A stretch of 64,000 nt of DNA, from the NCBI RefSeq assembly GCF_001885735.1, contig NZ_JXKG01000007.1, positions 57,565 to 121,564 of the forward strand, given 5' to 3'. The stretch comes from Enterococcus canintestini (GTDB taxonomy: Bacteria; Bacillota; Bacilli; Lactobacillales; Enterococcaceae). A program made the position numbers and the translations under genes. The notes beneath the pieces are model-generated. The model was not told where the DNA came from and made no database searches. It was given only the letters and a program-made list of their open reading frames with translations. Positions 1 to 8,224 of the stretch are shown one piece after another (positions within the stretch are counted from its first letter, which is position 1; each line of letters opens with the position of its first letter).

Positions 1-942
1 AAGCCCAATTTAATTATTTCTTCTGGCTACCAAGTTTGCTGGGAAAAATTTTGTGTTTATTGGGATATTGAATTACGGGAAATTCCATTGACGACAGACT
101 GTCTTTCTTTAGATGTAGAAAAGGCAGTGGCAGCAATTGACGAATATACAATTGGTATCGTAGGGATTTTGGGTATCACCTATACCGGACAATACGACAA
201 TATCAAAAAATTGGATGAGTTGTTGACAACTTATAACGAACAAACAGAGCAAAAAGTTTTTATTCATGTTGACGCAGCTTCTGGCGGATTATATGCACCT
301 TTTGTTGAACCGGAATTAAAATGGGATTTTCAACTAGATAATGTTATTTCCATTAATGCTTCAGGTCATAAATATGGGTTGGTGTATCCAGGAATTGGTT
401 GGGTATTGTGGAAAGACAAAACTTTTTTACCAGAAGAACTAGTTTTTAAAGTGAGTTACTTAGGGGGAGAATTACCAACAATGGCGATTAATTTCTCGCA
501 TAGTGGTGCGCAATTGATTGGGCAATATTATAATTTTGTTCGTTTTGGCTATAAAGGGTATCAAAGTATTCATAAACGGACCCATGATGTCGCCCTTTAT
601 TTAGGAGAGAAATTAAAAGAAGCAAAACAATTTGAACTAATTAATACCGGAGACCAACTTCCTCTACTGTGTTATAAATTAGTCGCGGATAAGACCAGAA
701 AATGGACGCTCTATGATCTTTCTGATCGCCTTTTAATGAAAGGATGGCAAGTTCCAACGTATCCTCTACCGAAGAATTTAGACGAAGAGATCATTCAGCG
801 CATTGTCGTCCGGAGTGATTTTGGAATGAATATGGCTCACGATTTTATTGAAGATTTAAAAGTGGCGATTAAAGAATTAGAACAGAGCCATTTAGTCTTT
901 CACGAAAAAAAAGAACGAAAAAATTATGGCTTTACTCACTAA
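1..942 (+). CDS. gadB: Glutamate decarboxylase, 3' part (5' end outside window)
   Basis: PLP-dependent decarboxylase that converts glutamate to GABA and consumes a cytoplasmic proton, normally part of acid resistance. The frame is open from base 1, and the TTG at 88 is an internal Leu codon, so this is the last 313 codons of a protein usually about 466 residues long. Seen: VCWEKFC near the window start, HVDAASGG (a PLP-binding aspartate segment) and the Schiff-base lysine in SGHKYG, all in the expected order for the GAD family. No gadC antiporter lies downstream, so if present it must be upstream, outside the window. Family assignment is firm; glutamate as substrate is inferred from the family. 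Confidence 0.93.
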   Translation, partial: KPNLIISSGYQVCWEKFCVYWDIELREIPLTTDCLSLDVEKAVAAIDEYTIGIVGILGITYTGQYDNIKKLDELLTTYNEQTEQKVFIHVDAASGGLYAPFVEPELKWDFQLDNVISINASGHKYGLVYPGIGWVLWKDKTFLPEELVFKVSYLGGELPTMAINFSHSGAQLIGQYYNFVRFGYKGYQSIHKRTHDVALYLGEKLKEAKQFELINTGDQLPLLCYKLVADKTRKWTLYDLSDRLLMKGWQVPTYPLPKNLDEEIIQRIVVRSDFGMNMAHDFIEDLKVAIKELEQSHLVFHEKKERKNYGFTH

Positions 943-1022
943 CTTTACAAAGTTCAAATATTTTCGTGATAGATAAAAGTATTTTTTACCAAAAAAGTAA
1001 TGCTTCTAAAAAAAGAATCTGT

Positions 1023-1045
1023 TATACTGAAGAAAAGCGTTTTCA
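1023..1045 (+). promoter_or_regulatory. Extended -10 promoter with candidate cre (CcpA) site for the phosphohexomutase gene
   Basis: TGTTATACT forms an extended -10 (TATACT at 1023-1028). The palindrome GAAAAGCGTTTTCA at 1032-1045 directly follows it and is close to the catabolite-responsive element consensus read on the minus strand. A CcpA site just downstream of a promoter is usually repressive. Motif seen; function inferred. Confidence 0.5.
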
Positions 1046-1060
1046 GAAAGGGTGCTTATT

Positions 1061-2566
1061 TTGGCAAAGAAATTACCATTAGCATTGAGTTCAGATATTC
1101 GTGGTATTGCAGTAGCGACAACAGATTATAAAGAAAATTTAACTCCCTATGAAATAGAAAAAATTGCAGGTGGCATCATTTCTTTTTTAATCAAAAAAGG
1201 ATTAGAAGAAAAATACAATCAAGGTAAATTAATTATCGGAATCGGCCAAGATAGTCGTATTAGTGGTCGGGCATTAAAAGAAGCAATGGTGGCTTCGTTT
1301 AACGCGCAAGGTGTACAGGTAATTGACTTTGGTTTAGCTACTACGCCAGCGATGTTTATGAGTACGCAATTTCCACAATTTTCTTGTGATGCGGGCATTA
1401 TGCTAACCGCAAGTCACCTGCCTTATTATTACAATGGGGTAAAAATTTTTACCAAAACAGGGGGCGCAGAAGCAGAAGATGTGGCGTATATCATGGCGCA
1501 TTCAAACCAACACAAAAACGGTTTAAAGGGAACAAGTCAAACTGCGGATCTTATTTCTGTTTATAGTGCTGATTTAGTTGAAAAGATAAGTTTAGCAACG
1601 AAAGAATTTGGAGAAAAACCGCTGGAAGGTTGGCATATTATCGTGGATGCTGGCAATGGGGCGGGAGGCTTTTTTGCTGAAAAAGTCTTGCAAGTATTAG
1701 GGGCAGATACTACCGGTTCGCAATTTTTAAACCCAGATGGTCATTTTCCCAATCATATTCCTAACCCCGATAATAAAGAGGCGATGGCAAGTATTAAAGC
1801 AGCAGTGTTGCGAGAAAAGGCCGATCTCGGCGTTATTTTTGATACTGACGTTGATCGTGCAGCTTTAGTGGGACCTGATGGCGCCGTTTTGAACCGCAAC
1901 AATTTAATTGCCGTGTTAAGTAATATTGTTTTAACCCAACATAAAGGTGCTGTAATTGTAACCAATTCGCCGACAAGTGATCATTTAAAAACGTTTATTG
2001 AAGCGTTAGGGGGCAAGCAAGTCCGTTATATTTCGGGCTATCGGAATGTGATCAATAAAATGATAGCGTTAAATAATGAAGGAATTGACACCCAACTTGC
2101 CATTGAAACAAGTGGTCATGCGGCTTTTAAAGAAAATTATAACCTCGATGATGGCGCCTATGTCGTAGCCAAAATTTTAATGATTTTACCACAATTAAAA
2201 GCCAAAGGGCAAACGATTAATGACCTCATTGCCCAATTGAAACAACCTGCCCAAACAATGGAAATACGTCTGAAAATTAATGAAACTAATTTTAAAGACT
2301 ATGGACAAAACGTAATTGATGCCTTAAGAAAAGCGGACTTTGTCGGCTTTAAAGAAGATACAGAAAATGAAGAAGGCGTGCGAATGATTTTAAGTGAACC
2401 TTATGGCACAGGCTGGTTTTTATTACGCTTAAGTTTACATGAGCCGCTACTTGTTTTACAAATAGAAAATGATGAAAATGATATGATTCAAAAAGTCCTG
2501 CCTATTTTACGTAAGTTTTTCGCTACTTTTACTAGCTTAGACCTGACATCTTTAGACAAAAAATAA
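1061..2566 (+). CDS. Alpha-D-phosphohexomutase (phosphomannomutase/phosphoglucomutase family)
   Basis: Interconverts hexose 1- and 6-phosphates through a phosphoserine enzyme. The TTG at 1061 is chosen over the upstream GTG at 1052 because AGAAAGGG sits 8 bases before it; the product is 501 aa. Seen: the phosphoserine loop TASHLP with Ser118, the Mg-binding loop DTDVDR at about 261-266, the sugar-binding ETSGH at about 349 and a C-terminal phosphate-binding domain. TASHLP instead of the common TASHNP is typical of a phosphomannomutase-like branch, so the preferred sugar is uncertain. It is a single gene, with a cre-like site under its promoter. Confidence 0.88.
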   Translation: MAKKLPLALSSDIRGIAVATTDYKENLTPYEIEKIAGGIISFLIKKGLEEKYNQGKLIIGIGQDSRISGRALKEAMVASFNAQGVQVIDFGLATTPAMFMSTQFPQFSCDAGIMLTASHLPYYYNGVKIFTKTGGAEAEDVAYIMAHSNQHKNGLKGTSQTADLISVYSADLVEKISLATKEFGEKPLEGWHIIVDAGNGAGGFFAEKVLQVLGADTTGSQFLNPDGHFPNHIPNPDNKEAMASIKAAVLREKADLGVIFDTDVDRAALVGPDGAVLNRNNLIAVLSNIVLTQHKGAVIVTNSPTSDHLKTFIEALGGKQVRYISGYRNVINKMIALNNEGIDTQLAIETSGHAAFKENYNLDDGAYVVAKILMILPQLKAKGQTINDLIAQLKQPAQTMEIRLKINETNFKDYGQNVIDALRKADFVGFKEDTENEEGVRMILSEPYGTGWFLLRLSLHEPLLVLQIENDENDMIQKVLPILRKFFATFTSLDLTSLDKK

Positions 2567-2648
2567 GATTTGTCAAGATACCGCTTGCAAACAAGAAGAT
2601 TTTGCGTAAAAATAAAGCTGAAAAGGTTTTAGTAAAAGGGGATTGAAA

Positions 2649-2852
2649 ATGATTGGTTGGGTTTTAATGGGTGCCACTCTCATCACTTATGGCAGTAATT
2701 TTTTAGCGTACCGCTATCTGAAAAGACGACGGAGTGATTGGTTTGAAAAGATTGCTTTATACTTTGGCGTGAATATGAGTGTTTTATTTGCTGATGGCCT
2801 ATTTTTATTTTGTGCCAAATTAGTCGAAGAAGGTATTTTAATAATTGAATAA
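2649..2852 (+). CDS. Small two-helix membrane protein, unknown function
   Basis: 67 aa. ATG 2649 is preferred to TTG 2643 because AAAAGGGG ends 7 bases upstream of it. Two hydrophobic segments are visible (about residues 2-20 and 40-60), separated by a basic stretch containing YLKRRRSDW, so a two-pass membrane protein with a positively charged loop is likely. It follows the phosphohexomutase by about 80 bases and has its own ribosome site and terminator. I do not recognise a family. Confidence 0.6.
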   Translation: MIGWVLMGATLITYGSNFLAYRYLKRRRSDWFEKIALYFGVNMSVLFADGLFLFCAKLVEEGILIIE

Positions 2853-2856
2853 AGTA

Positions 2857-2893
2857 AAGATACTTCTCATAACTTTTATGGGAAGTATTTTTT
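2857..2893 (+). terminator. Intrinsic terminator
   Basis: Stem GATACTTCTCATAA pairs with TTATGGGAAGTATT and is followed by a T-run. It ends the phosphohexomutase/small protein unit. Confidence 0.8.
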
Positions 2894-3000
2894 AATTCGC
2901 TAAGTTATTTTTAAATCTGGTGTCAGAACTTGCGACAAAAAACAAAATGCGCTAATTTGATATTATAAGCTTCACTAAATGTGTCTGATAGGAGGATATC

Positions 3001-3675
3001 ATGGCAAAAATTATGGTAGTAGAAGACGAAGGTGTAATTCGTCAACTAATTATGGAAGAATTGAAAAAATGGCAATTTGAGGTTTTTGGGACTACTGATT
3101 TTGAAAATGTTTTTGATGATTTTTTAGCACAAGAACCACAATTAGTTTTATTGGATATTAACTTACCAGTTTTTGACGGCTACTATTGGTGTCAAAAAAT
3201 TCGGGAGGTCTCCAAAGTTCCAATTATCTTTATTTCCAGTCGTAATACTAATATGGATATGATTATGGCGATGAATATGGGGGCGGATGATTTTGTCACA
3301 AAGCCTTTTGAATTGGATGTTTTAGTTGCTAAAATCAATGCATTACTGCGCCGTTCTTATAATTATTCTGAGGCCAGTAGCGAAACTCTCGTTCATAATG
3401 GTCTAACGCTAAATGTGGATAATAGTACGATGGTCATTCAAGATGAAGTTATTGATTTAAGTAAAAATGAATATCGTTTGCTGTACATTTTAATGAAAAA
3501 TAACGGTAAGATTTTATCACGGGAAAAATTATTACGCGCATTATGGGATGATGAACGCTATGTGGATGATAATACGTTGACGGTAAATATTAATCGTTTG
3601 CGCCGTAAAATTGAACAGGCCGGTGTAAAAGATTATATTGAGACAAAAGTTGGTCAAGGATATCTTGTTCCTTAG
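3001..3675 (+). CDS. OmpR-family response regulator (BceR/SapR-like)
   Basis: 224 aa DNA-binding regulator. The receiver domain (about 1-115) shows the acidic pocket EDE at 8-10, the phospho-acceptor Asp52 in LDINLP and the conserved lysine in TKPFE. The C-terminal winged helix (about 130-222) contains LSKNEYRLL and DDNTLTVNINRLRRKIE, typical of the OmpR/PhoB class. GGAGG lies just before the ATG. It pairs with the kinase 73 bases downstream, which is of the cell-envelope-sensing BceS type, so its targets are probably antimicrobial-peptide detoxification genes. No such transporter is adjacent. Confidence 0.9.
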   Translation: MAKIMVVEDEGVIRQLIMEELKKWQFEVFGTTDFENVFDDFLAQEPQLVLLDINLPVFDGYYWCQKIREVSKVPIIFISSRNTNMDMIMAMNMGADDFVTKPFELDVLVAKINALLRRSYNYSEASSETLVHNGLTLNVDNSTMVIQDEVIDLSKNEYRLLYILMKNNGKILSREKLLRALWDDERYVDDNTLTVNINRLRRKIEQAGVKDYIETKVGQGYLVP

Positions 3676-3748
3676 TAAACTATGACTTGTAAGTAAGAAA
3701 AGCCCGCTTTACAAAAAAGGATAAAAATTTTAGTTGATAGGAGCTACA

Positions 3749-4774
3749 ATGAACTTTTTTAAATATTTAAAAGATCAATGGCTATTGATTTTTGCTTGGG
3801 TAGGCTTTGTATTTTTGACCGCTTTTATAATGTGGCTGACGCCAGGATTTCAAATGAATTGGCGTAACATTGGCTATTTGGCTTTGATTGAAGGCGTCTT
3901 TTTCAGCTTATTTTTGGCTTACCATTATTATTATAAGCGACGCTGGTGGCAAAAGTTGCAAGTGGGTGAAGAAGAAAGTTCTATTCAAAATTATTTAGCC
4001 GGAGCGAGAACCCATGAAGAACAACTGCAACAAGATTTTATTAATCAAATTATTCGTGAACATCAAGTCCATATGCAAAAAATTGTAGCCGCACAAGAAG
4101 ATCAAAAAGATTATATCGACTCTTGGGTTCATGAAATTAAGGTGCCTCTTGCGGCCAGTCAGCTGTTACTGCATGCAGTGGAGTTTGATATTCCGGATGA
4201 AAAATATATGCAGTTGGAAAATGAATTAGGCAAAATTGACGGCTATGTCGAGCAAGTTTTATACGTAGCCCGTTTGGATAATTTCTCAAAAGATTATTTG
4301 ATTGAAGAAACCCAATTAAAAAAAGTTATTCAACCTATTATGCGTAGTAACGCCAATTATTTTATCCAAAAAAAATTGCGTTACCAAGTAGTGGGAGAGG
4401 ATCAGCGGGTGTTAACTGATGGGAAATGGATTGGCTTTATTTTTCAGCAATTATTAAGTAATGCCATTAAATATACACCAGAAAACGGCGAAATCCTTAT
4501 TTTACTCGATCAATCTGCTAAAGGTGTCACTTTAGCGGTAAAAGACAATGGAATTGGAATTCCAAAAGAAGATTTACGTCGGATTTTTGATAAGGGGTTT
4601 ACAGGACAAAACGGCCGCTTTTCAGAAATGCACGCCACCGGTTTAGGCTTGTATTTAGCGCAAAATTTAGCCCAACAATTAGGGGTGACGTTAACCGCTG
4701 AATCAACCGTTGGGGTAGGAACGACCATGACACTTTTCTTTCCTTATGTGTCTTATTATCAAGAACAACGCTAA
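3749..4774 (+). CDS. Intramembrane-sensing histidine kinase (BceS/SapS-like)
   Basis: 341 aa. ATG 3749 is chosen over TTG 3734 because GATAGGAG lies immediately upstream. Two N-terminal membrane helices (about 12-31 and 41-60) enclose a very short external loop, the hallmark of BceS-type kinases, which sense through a partner ABC transporter. Phospho-acceptor His128 lies in WVHEIKVP. The N box (SNAIKYTP), G1 (DNGIGIP) and G2 (ATGLGLYLA) of the ATPase domain are intact, with the IFDKGFTG segment common in this group. In E. faecalis a similar pair, SapRS, as I recall, is likewise followed by sugar and amino acid permease genes; that synteny is from memory. Confidence 0.9.
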   Translation: MNFFKYLKDQWLLIFAWVGFVFLTAFIMWLTPGFQMNWRNIGYLALIEGVFFSLFLAYHYYYKRRWWQKLQVGEEESSIQNYLAGARTHEEQLQQDFINQIIREHQVHMQKIVAAQEDQKDYIDSWVHEIKVPLAASQLLLHAVEFDIPDEKYMQLENELGKIDGYVEQVLYVARLDNFSKDYLIEETQLKKVIQPIMRSNANYFIQKKLRYQVVGEDQRVLTDGKWIGFIFQQLLSNAIKYTPENGEILILLDQSAKGVTLAVKDNGIGIPKEDLRRIFDKGFTGQNGRFSEMHATGLGLYLAQNLAQQLGVTLTAESTVGVGTTMTLFFPYVSYYQEQR

Positions 4775-4800
4775 ACTCGCAGAAAACTGCGAGTTTTTTC
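4773..4800 (+). terminator. Intrinsic terminator after the histidine kinase
   Basis: Perfect stem AACTCGCAG/CTGCGAGTT with an AAAA loop and a T-run, starting at the kinase stop codon. Confidence 0.9.
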
Positions 4801-4830
4801 TTGTCTGCAAAACGTTTTCACTGCTACACT
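4801..4830 (+). promoter_or_regulatory. Promoter with candidate cre site for the sugar transporter
   Basis: TTGTCT (4801-4806) and TACACT (4825-4830) are plausible -35/-10 boxes 18 bases apart. GCAAAACGTTTTCA (4807-4820) fills the spacer and matches 12 of 14 cre positions. A CcpA site between the boxes would block polymerase in rich sugar. Motifs seen; regulation inferred. Confidence 0.45.
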
Positions 4831-4871
4831 GTTTGGGTGTCTTTTTAGAATTAGAGAAAAGGAGAATGGAA

Positions 4872-5747
4872 ATGGCTATATTAGTAGCATTAATACCAAT
4901 GTTTGCCTGGGGCAGCATTGGTTTGGTAAGCGGAAAATTAGGTGGGGATGCCAACCAACAAACACTTGGCATGACGATGGGAGCATTTATTTTTTCACTA
5001 GGAATCTTCTTTGTGATGCGCCCAACAATTGATATGATGACAATTATTGTCGGCTTTATTTCTGGATTATTTTGGTTTGTTGGCCAAAATGGACAATTTC
5101 ACGCCATGAAAGCAATGGGTGTTTCAGTGGGATTACCCCTTTCAACTGGCATGCAGTTGATGTTAAATACGATCGCAGGGGCAATCTTTTTCCATGAATG
5201 GCAACATGGTCGTGACTTTGTTTTAGGCTTTTTAGCCTTAGCATTACTCGTTGCTGGTGCTTATTTAACTTCCCGCAAAGATCCAGACGGTAAGAGTGAA
5301 CCAGAAGCAGGAAGAAAAATGTATGATTTTGGTAAAGGTTTTCGTTTCTTGTTTGTTTCAACAATCGGGTATGGTCTTTACACTATTATTATTACATGGG
5401 CAGGACTTGATCCTTTAGCGATTATTTTGCCACAAAGTGTTGGGATGCTAACTGGAGCGTTATGTTTTTCAGCGAAAAAAGTTGCTTTTGACAAATATGT
5501 TTGGCGGAATATTACCTCTGGTCTTTTGTGGGGAATTGGGAACATTTGTATGTTATTATCCATCCAAACAGTTGGCTTAGCAGTTGGTTTTTCTCTATCG
5601 CAAATGGGTATTATTATTTCAACTTTAGGTGGTATTTTCTTATTGGGGGAACACAAGACAAAAAAAGAAATGTTTTATGTCATTATCGGTTGCCTTCTTG
5701 TTATTTTTGGTGGTATTCTTTTAGGATATATGAAGGCTTTAGCTTAG
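4872..5747 (+). CDS. GRP-family sugar uptake protein (glucose/ribose transporter type)
   Basis: 291 aa integral membrane protein of the glucose/ribose porter (GRP, DMT superfamily), whose members take up glucose or ribose by proton symport. ATG 4872 is preferred because AAAGGAG lies 7 bases upstream; ATG 4866 would be only one base from it. About ten hydrophobic helices are visible; the first contains PMFAWGSIGL and a mid-protein segment has STGMQLMLNT, both characteristic of GRP proteins. It has its own promoter with a cre-like site and is followed by an amino acid permease. The exact sugar cannot be read from the sequence. Confidence 0.85.
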   Translation: MAILVALIPMFAWGSIGLVSGKLGGDANQQTLGMTMGAFIFSLGIFFVMRPTIDMMTIIVGFISGLFWFVGQNGQFHAMKAMGVSVGLPLSTGMQLMLNTIAGAIFFHEWQHGRDFVLGFLALALLVAGAYLTSRKDPDGKSEPEAGRKMYDFGKGFRFLFVSTIGYGLYTIIITWAGLDPLAIILPQSVGMLTGALCFSAKKVAFDKYVWRNITSGLLWGIGNICMLLSIQTVGLAVGFSLSQMGIIISTLGGIFLLGEHKTKKEMFYVIIGCLLVIFGGILLGYMKALA

Positions 5748-5789
5748 AAGCCAAAAAAGAATTCTAGTTAGATTATGAGGGGGAGCGCA

Positions 5790-7160
5790 ATGGATTTTCG
5801 TAAAAAAGAGATTAAAACAAGTCATGCAACAGACTTAAAGCGCAATTTACAGTTAAAAGATTTGATTATGTTAGGAATTGGGGCCATTATTGGTACTGGT
5901 ATTTTTGTTATAACTGGCGTACCAGACGCTAATCAGGCTGGTCCAGCCTTAACCTTATCTTTTGTATTAGCAGCTGTTGTTGTTGGTCTATCTGGACTTT
6001 GTTTCGCTGAATTTTCAGCGCGAATCCCCGTTATTGGTGGTCCTTATGCCTACATGTATGTTGTTTTTGGCGAATTTGCGGCCTGGTTTACGGGCTGGTT
6101 TTTGATTTGTGAGTTTTTATTAGCTGTTTGTTCCGTCGCTTCAGGCTGGTCAGGGTATATGCAAGGTTTTTTGGGCAGTTGGGGCATTCATTTACCAAAG
6201 GCATTAACGGCAGGCTATAATGCTGCCAATGGTACGTATATTGATTTAATTGCGGCTTTAGTTATTGTCTTTATTACTTTTTGGGTTAGCCAAGAAGCTA
6301 AAAAAGCACTGCGTTTAAATAATGCGATGGTATGGGTGAAATTTTTCATTATTATTTTATTTATTGCTGTCGGTATTTTTTATATTAAACCTAATAATTG
6401 GACGCCATTTATGCCTAATGGAATTGGTAGCGTCTTTAAAGGATCATCGCTAGTTTTCTTTGCCTTTTTAGGTTTTGATTCTGTTGCCATGGCGGCTGAA
6501 GAAGTGAAAAATCCGCAAAAAGATGTTCCCAAAGGCATTATTGGCTCAATTGGGATAGCAACAGTTTTATATATTATTGTCACTTTAATTTCAACTGGAG
6601 CAGTACCTTTTGCTAAATTACAAGTATCTGATCCCATGGCTTTTGTCATGCGTTACGCTGGTCATGGTTTAATTGGCTCTATTATCTCTGTTGGGGCAAT
6701 TTTAACGTTATTGACAGTGACGATTTCTATGATGTATTCATTAGCTCGGCTATTATATGCAATTAGTAAAGATGGTTTGTTACCAAAACAAATGCAAAAA
6801 ATTGATAAAAAGACGCGTACACCAAAAAATGCAACGTTTGTGGCAGGTGCTTTTGCTTTATTCTTTGCCGCTGCTTTTCCTTTGCAAATTTTAGCGGAAT
6901 TAACCAACATTGCTGCTTTGGTTTACTTGATGATGGTCTCTGGTGGGATTTTGAAATTACGCAAAGAATTTGGTAAACCAGAAAAAGGTCAATTCGCAGT
7001 GCCATGGGTACCAGTTTTACCGATTGTATCTGTTTTAGCATGTGTCTTTTTAATTGTGCAATTTAGTATCACAACTTATATTGTGTTTGCGATCACGTTG
7101 ATTTTAGGATTAGCGATTTACTTTTTCTATGGTTACCGCAATAGTGCAATGAATAAATAA
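5790..7160 (+). CDS. APC-superfamily cationic/branched amino acid permease (YfnA-like)
   Basis: 456 aa. ATG 5790 follows GAGGGGGAG by four bases; the in-frame ATG at 5775 precedes that site and is rejected. The first helix carries the substrate-binding signature GIGAIIGTGIFV, and the family motif GFDSVAMAAEE lies mid-protein. Twelve or more membrane helices are evident. The length and motifs fit the CAT/YfnA branch of amino acid-polyamine-organocation permeases, which are proton symporters in the cytoplasmic membrane. It begins 42 bases after the sugar transporter stop and may be co-transcribed with it. The substrate is not determinable here. Confidence 0.87.
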   Translation: MDFRKKEIKTSHATDLKRNLQLKDLIMLGIGAIIGTGIFVITGVPDANQAGPALTLSFVLAAVVVGLSGLCFAEFSARIPVIGGPYAYMYVVFGEFAAWFTGWFLICEFLLAVCSVASGWSGYMQGFLGSWGIHLPKALTAGYNAANGTYIDLIAALVIVFITFWVSQEAKKALRLNNAMVWVKFFIIILFIAVGIFYIKPNNWTPFMPNGIGSVFKGSSLVFFAFLGFDSVAMAAEEVKNPQKDVPKGIIGSIGIATVLYIIVTLISTGAVPFAKLQVSDPMAFVMRYAGHGLIGSIISVGAILTLLTVTISMMYSLARLLYAISKDGLLPKQMQKIDKKTRTPKNATFVAGAFALFFAAAFPLQILAELTNIAALVYLMMVSGGILKLRKEFGKPEKGQFAVPWVPVLPIVSVLACVFLIVQFSITTYIVFAITLILGLAIYFFYGYRNSAMNK

Positions 7161-7212
7161 TAAAAATGTCATAGGAGTTCATCTGGGTGAGAACTTCTAT
7201 GACATTTTTTAT
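7161..7212. terminator. Bidirectional terminator between convergent genes
   Basis: Stem AAAAATGTCATAGGAGTTC pairs with GAACTTCTATGACATTTTTT, with A-run and T-run flanks, so it can serve both the permease (+) and the ABC ATPase (-). Confidence 0.9.
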
Positions 7213-7991
7213 TATTGCGGATAAACGAGTATTCGCTCTTTCATAAAGGGCATAATTTGTATTTTACGTTGATAAAAATTATTTAAAATGGCAGGAGTAA
7301 GTAATTTTTGTGGTGTTCCTTTGGCAAAAATTTTGCCATTTGAAATCATGAGTACATGGGAAATAAAAGGAAGAATTTCTTCTATATGATGAGTAACAAA
7401 TAAAATAGTAGGTGCATCCTTTTGGCATTTTAATTGTGCAATTCTTACTAATAAATCTTCTCGGGCAAATAAGTCTAATCCATTACAGGGTTCATCTAAA
7501 ATTAAAAGCTCGGGATCTGCCATAAGGGCACGAGCAATCAGAACAACTTGTTTTTCTCCTTGAGATAGAATTTGATAAGATTTATGGTGAAGATTATCTC
7601 CACCTAACATAGCGAGTAATTCAGCCGCTTTTTTTTCATCGGCAGTACTGTAATCTTGCCACAAACCAATGCTTGAAAATTTGCCGGAGATTACAATTTC
7701 AAGAGCTGTGTCACTTTGGTAAAGTTTGGCTTGAACGACATTACTGACCCAACCAATACGTTTTGCTAAGTCTGGGATATTTGCCTTACCGAATTCAGCT
7801 CCTAAGACTGTCAATTTACCACTTGATGGCCACAAGTTTCCGGCAATTAATTGTAGCAGTAATGTTTTTCCCGCCCCGTTTAAGCCAAGAATAGCCCAAT
7901 CTTCACCATGTCTAATTTGCCAGTTAATATTTTCAAGTAAAAATTTTTGGTTGCGGATTAAATGAACTGCTTCAAAATCTATAATAGCCAT
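7212..7991 (-). CDS. ABC transporter ATP-binding protein, YlmA-like
   Basis: 259 aa. The ATG at 7991 (MAIIDFEAV) is used because AAGGAG sits 7 bases upstream; the open frame extends 42 codons further but has no ribosome site. Seen: Walker A GLNGAGKT, signature LSQGEK, Walker B ELLILDEP and the switch histidine in VTHHIEE. It resembles stand-alone YlmA-type ATPases, which are encoded without a permease, and none is adjacent here. Its role is unknown; it could energise an unlinked permease. The terminator on its 3' side is shared with the permease gene. Confidence 0.85.
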   Translation of the reverse strand: MAIIDFEAVHLIRNQKFLLENINWQIRHGEDWAILGLNGAGKTLLLQLIAGNLWPSSGKLTVLGAEFGKANIPDLAKRIGWVSNVVQAKLYQSDTALEIVISGKFSSIGLWQDYSTADEKKAAELLAMLGGDNLHHKSYQILSQGEKQVVLIARALMADPELLILDEPCNGLDLFAREDLLVRIAQLKCQKDAPTILFVTHHIEEILPFISHVLMISNGKIFAKGTPQKLLTPAILNNFYQRKIQIMPFMKERILVYPQ

Positions 7992-8085
7992 CGTTTTTCT
8001 CCTTAATTGACAGAATTTTTTTACAATTTCATCATAACAAACGAAACTTACTTTTGCCATTGAACAAGTAAGTTTAATTAAGGAA

Positions 8086-8141
8086 GACAAAATAAGGTGT
8101 GACAAGATTCTTGTCACACCTTATTTTGTCGAATAAACGCT
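8086..8141. repeat. Perfect 22-bp inverted repeat (terminator) with CGAATAAACG tail, repeat family copy A
   Basis: GACAAAATAAGGTGTGACAA and its exact complement surround a tiny loop, then TCGAATAAACG follows at 8130-8140. It lies downstream of telA (minus) and upstream of the YlmA-like gene (minus), so it probably ends telA transcription. The same core and tail recur at 39799-39843, 55108-55160 and 61721-61769. Confidence 0.75.
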
Positions 8142-8224
8142 ATTAAAGAAACAACTTCTTAAATCAGTTGAAATTTCTTGAAGCGCATCACTTTTAGTCC
8201 GATTACTTCAATGTTAAAGTAGTT

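Noticed and set aside
5501..5767. 88-aa frame overlapping the sugar transporter 3' end
   Set aside because: Out-of-frame reading of transporter helices; the permease ribosome site follows normally without it.
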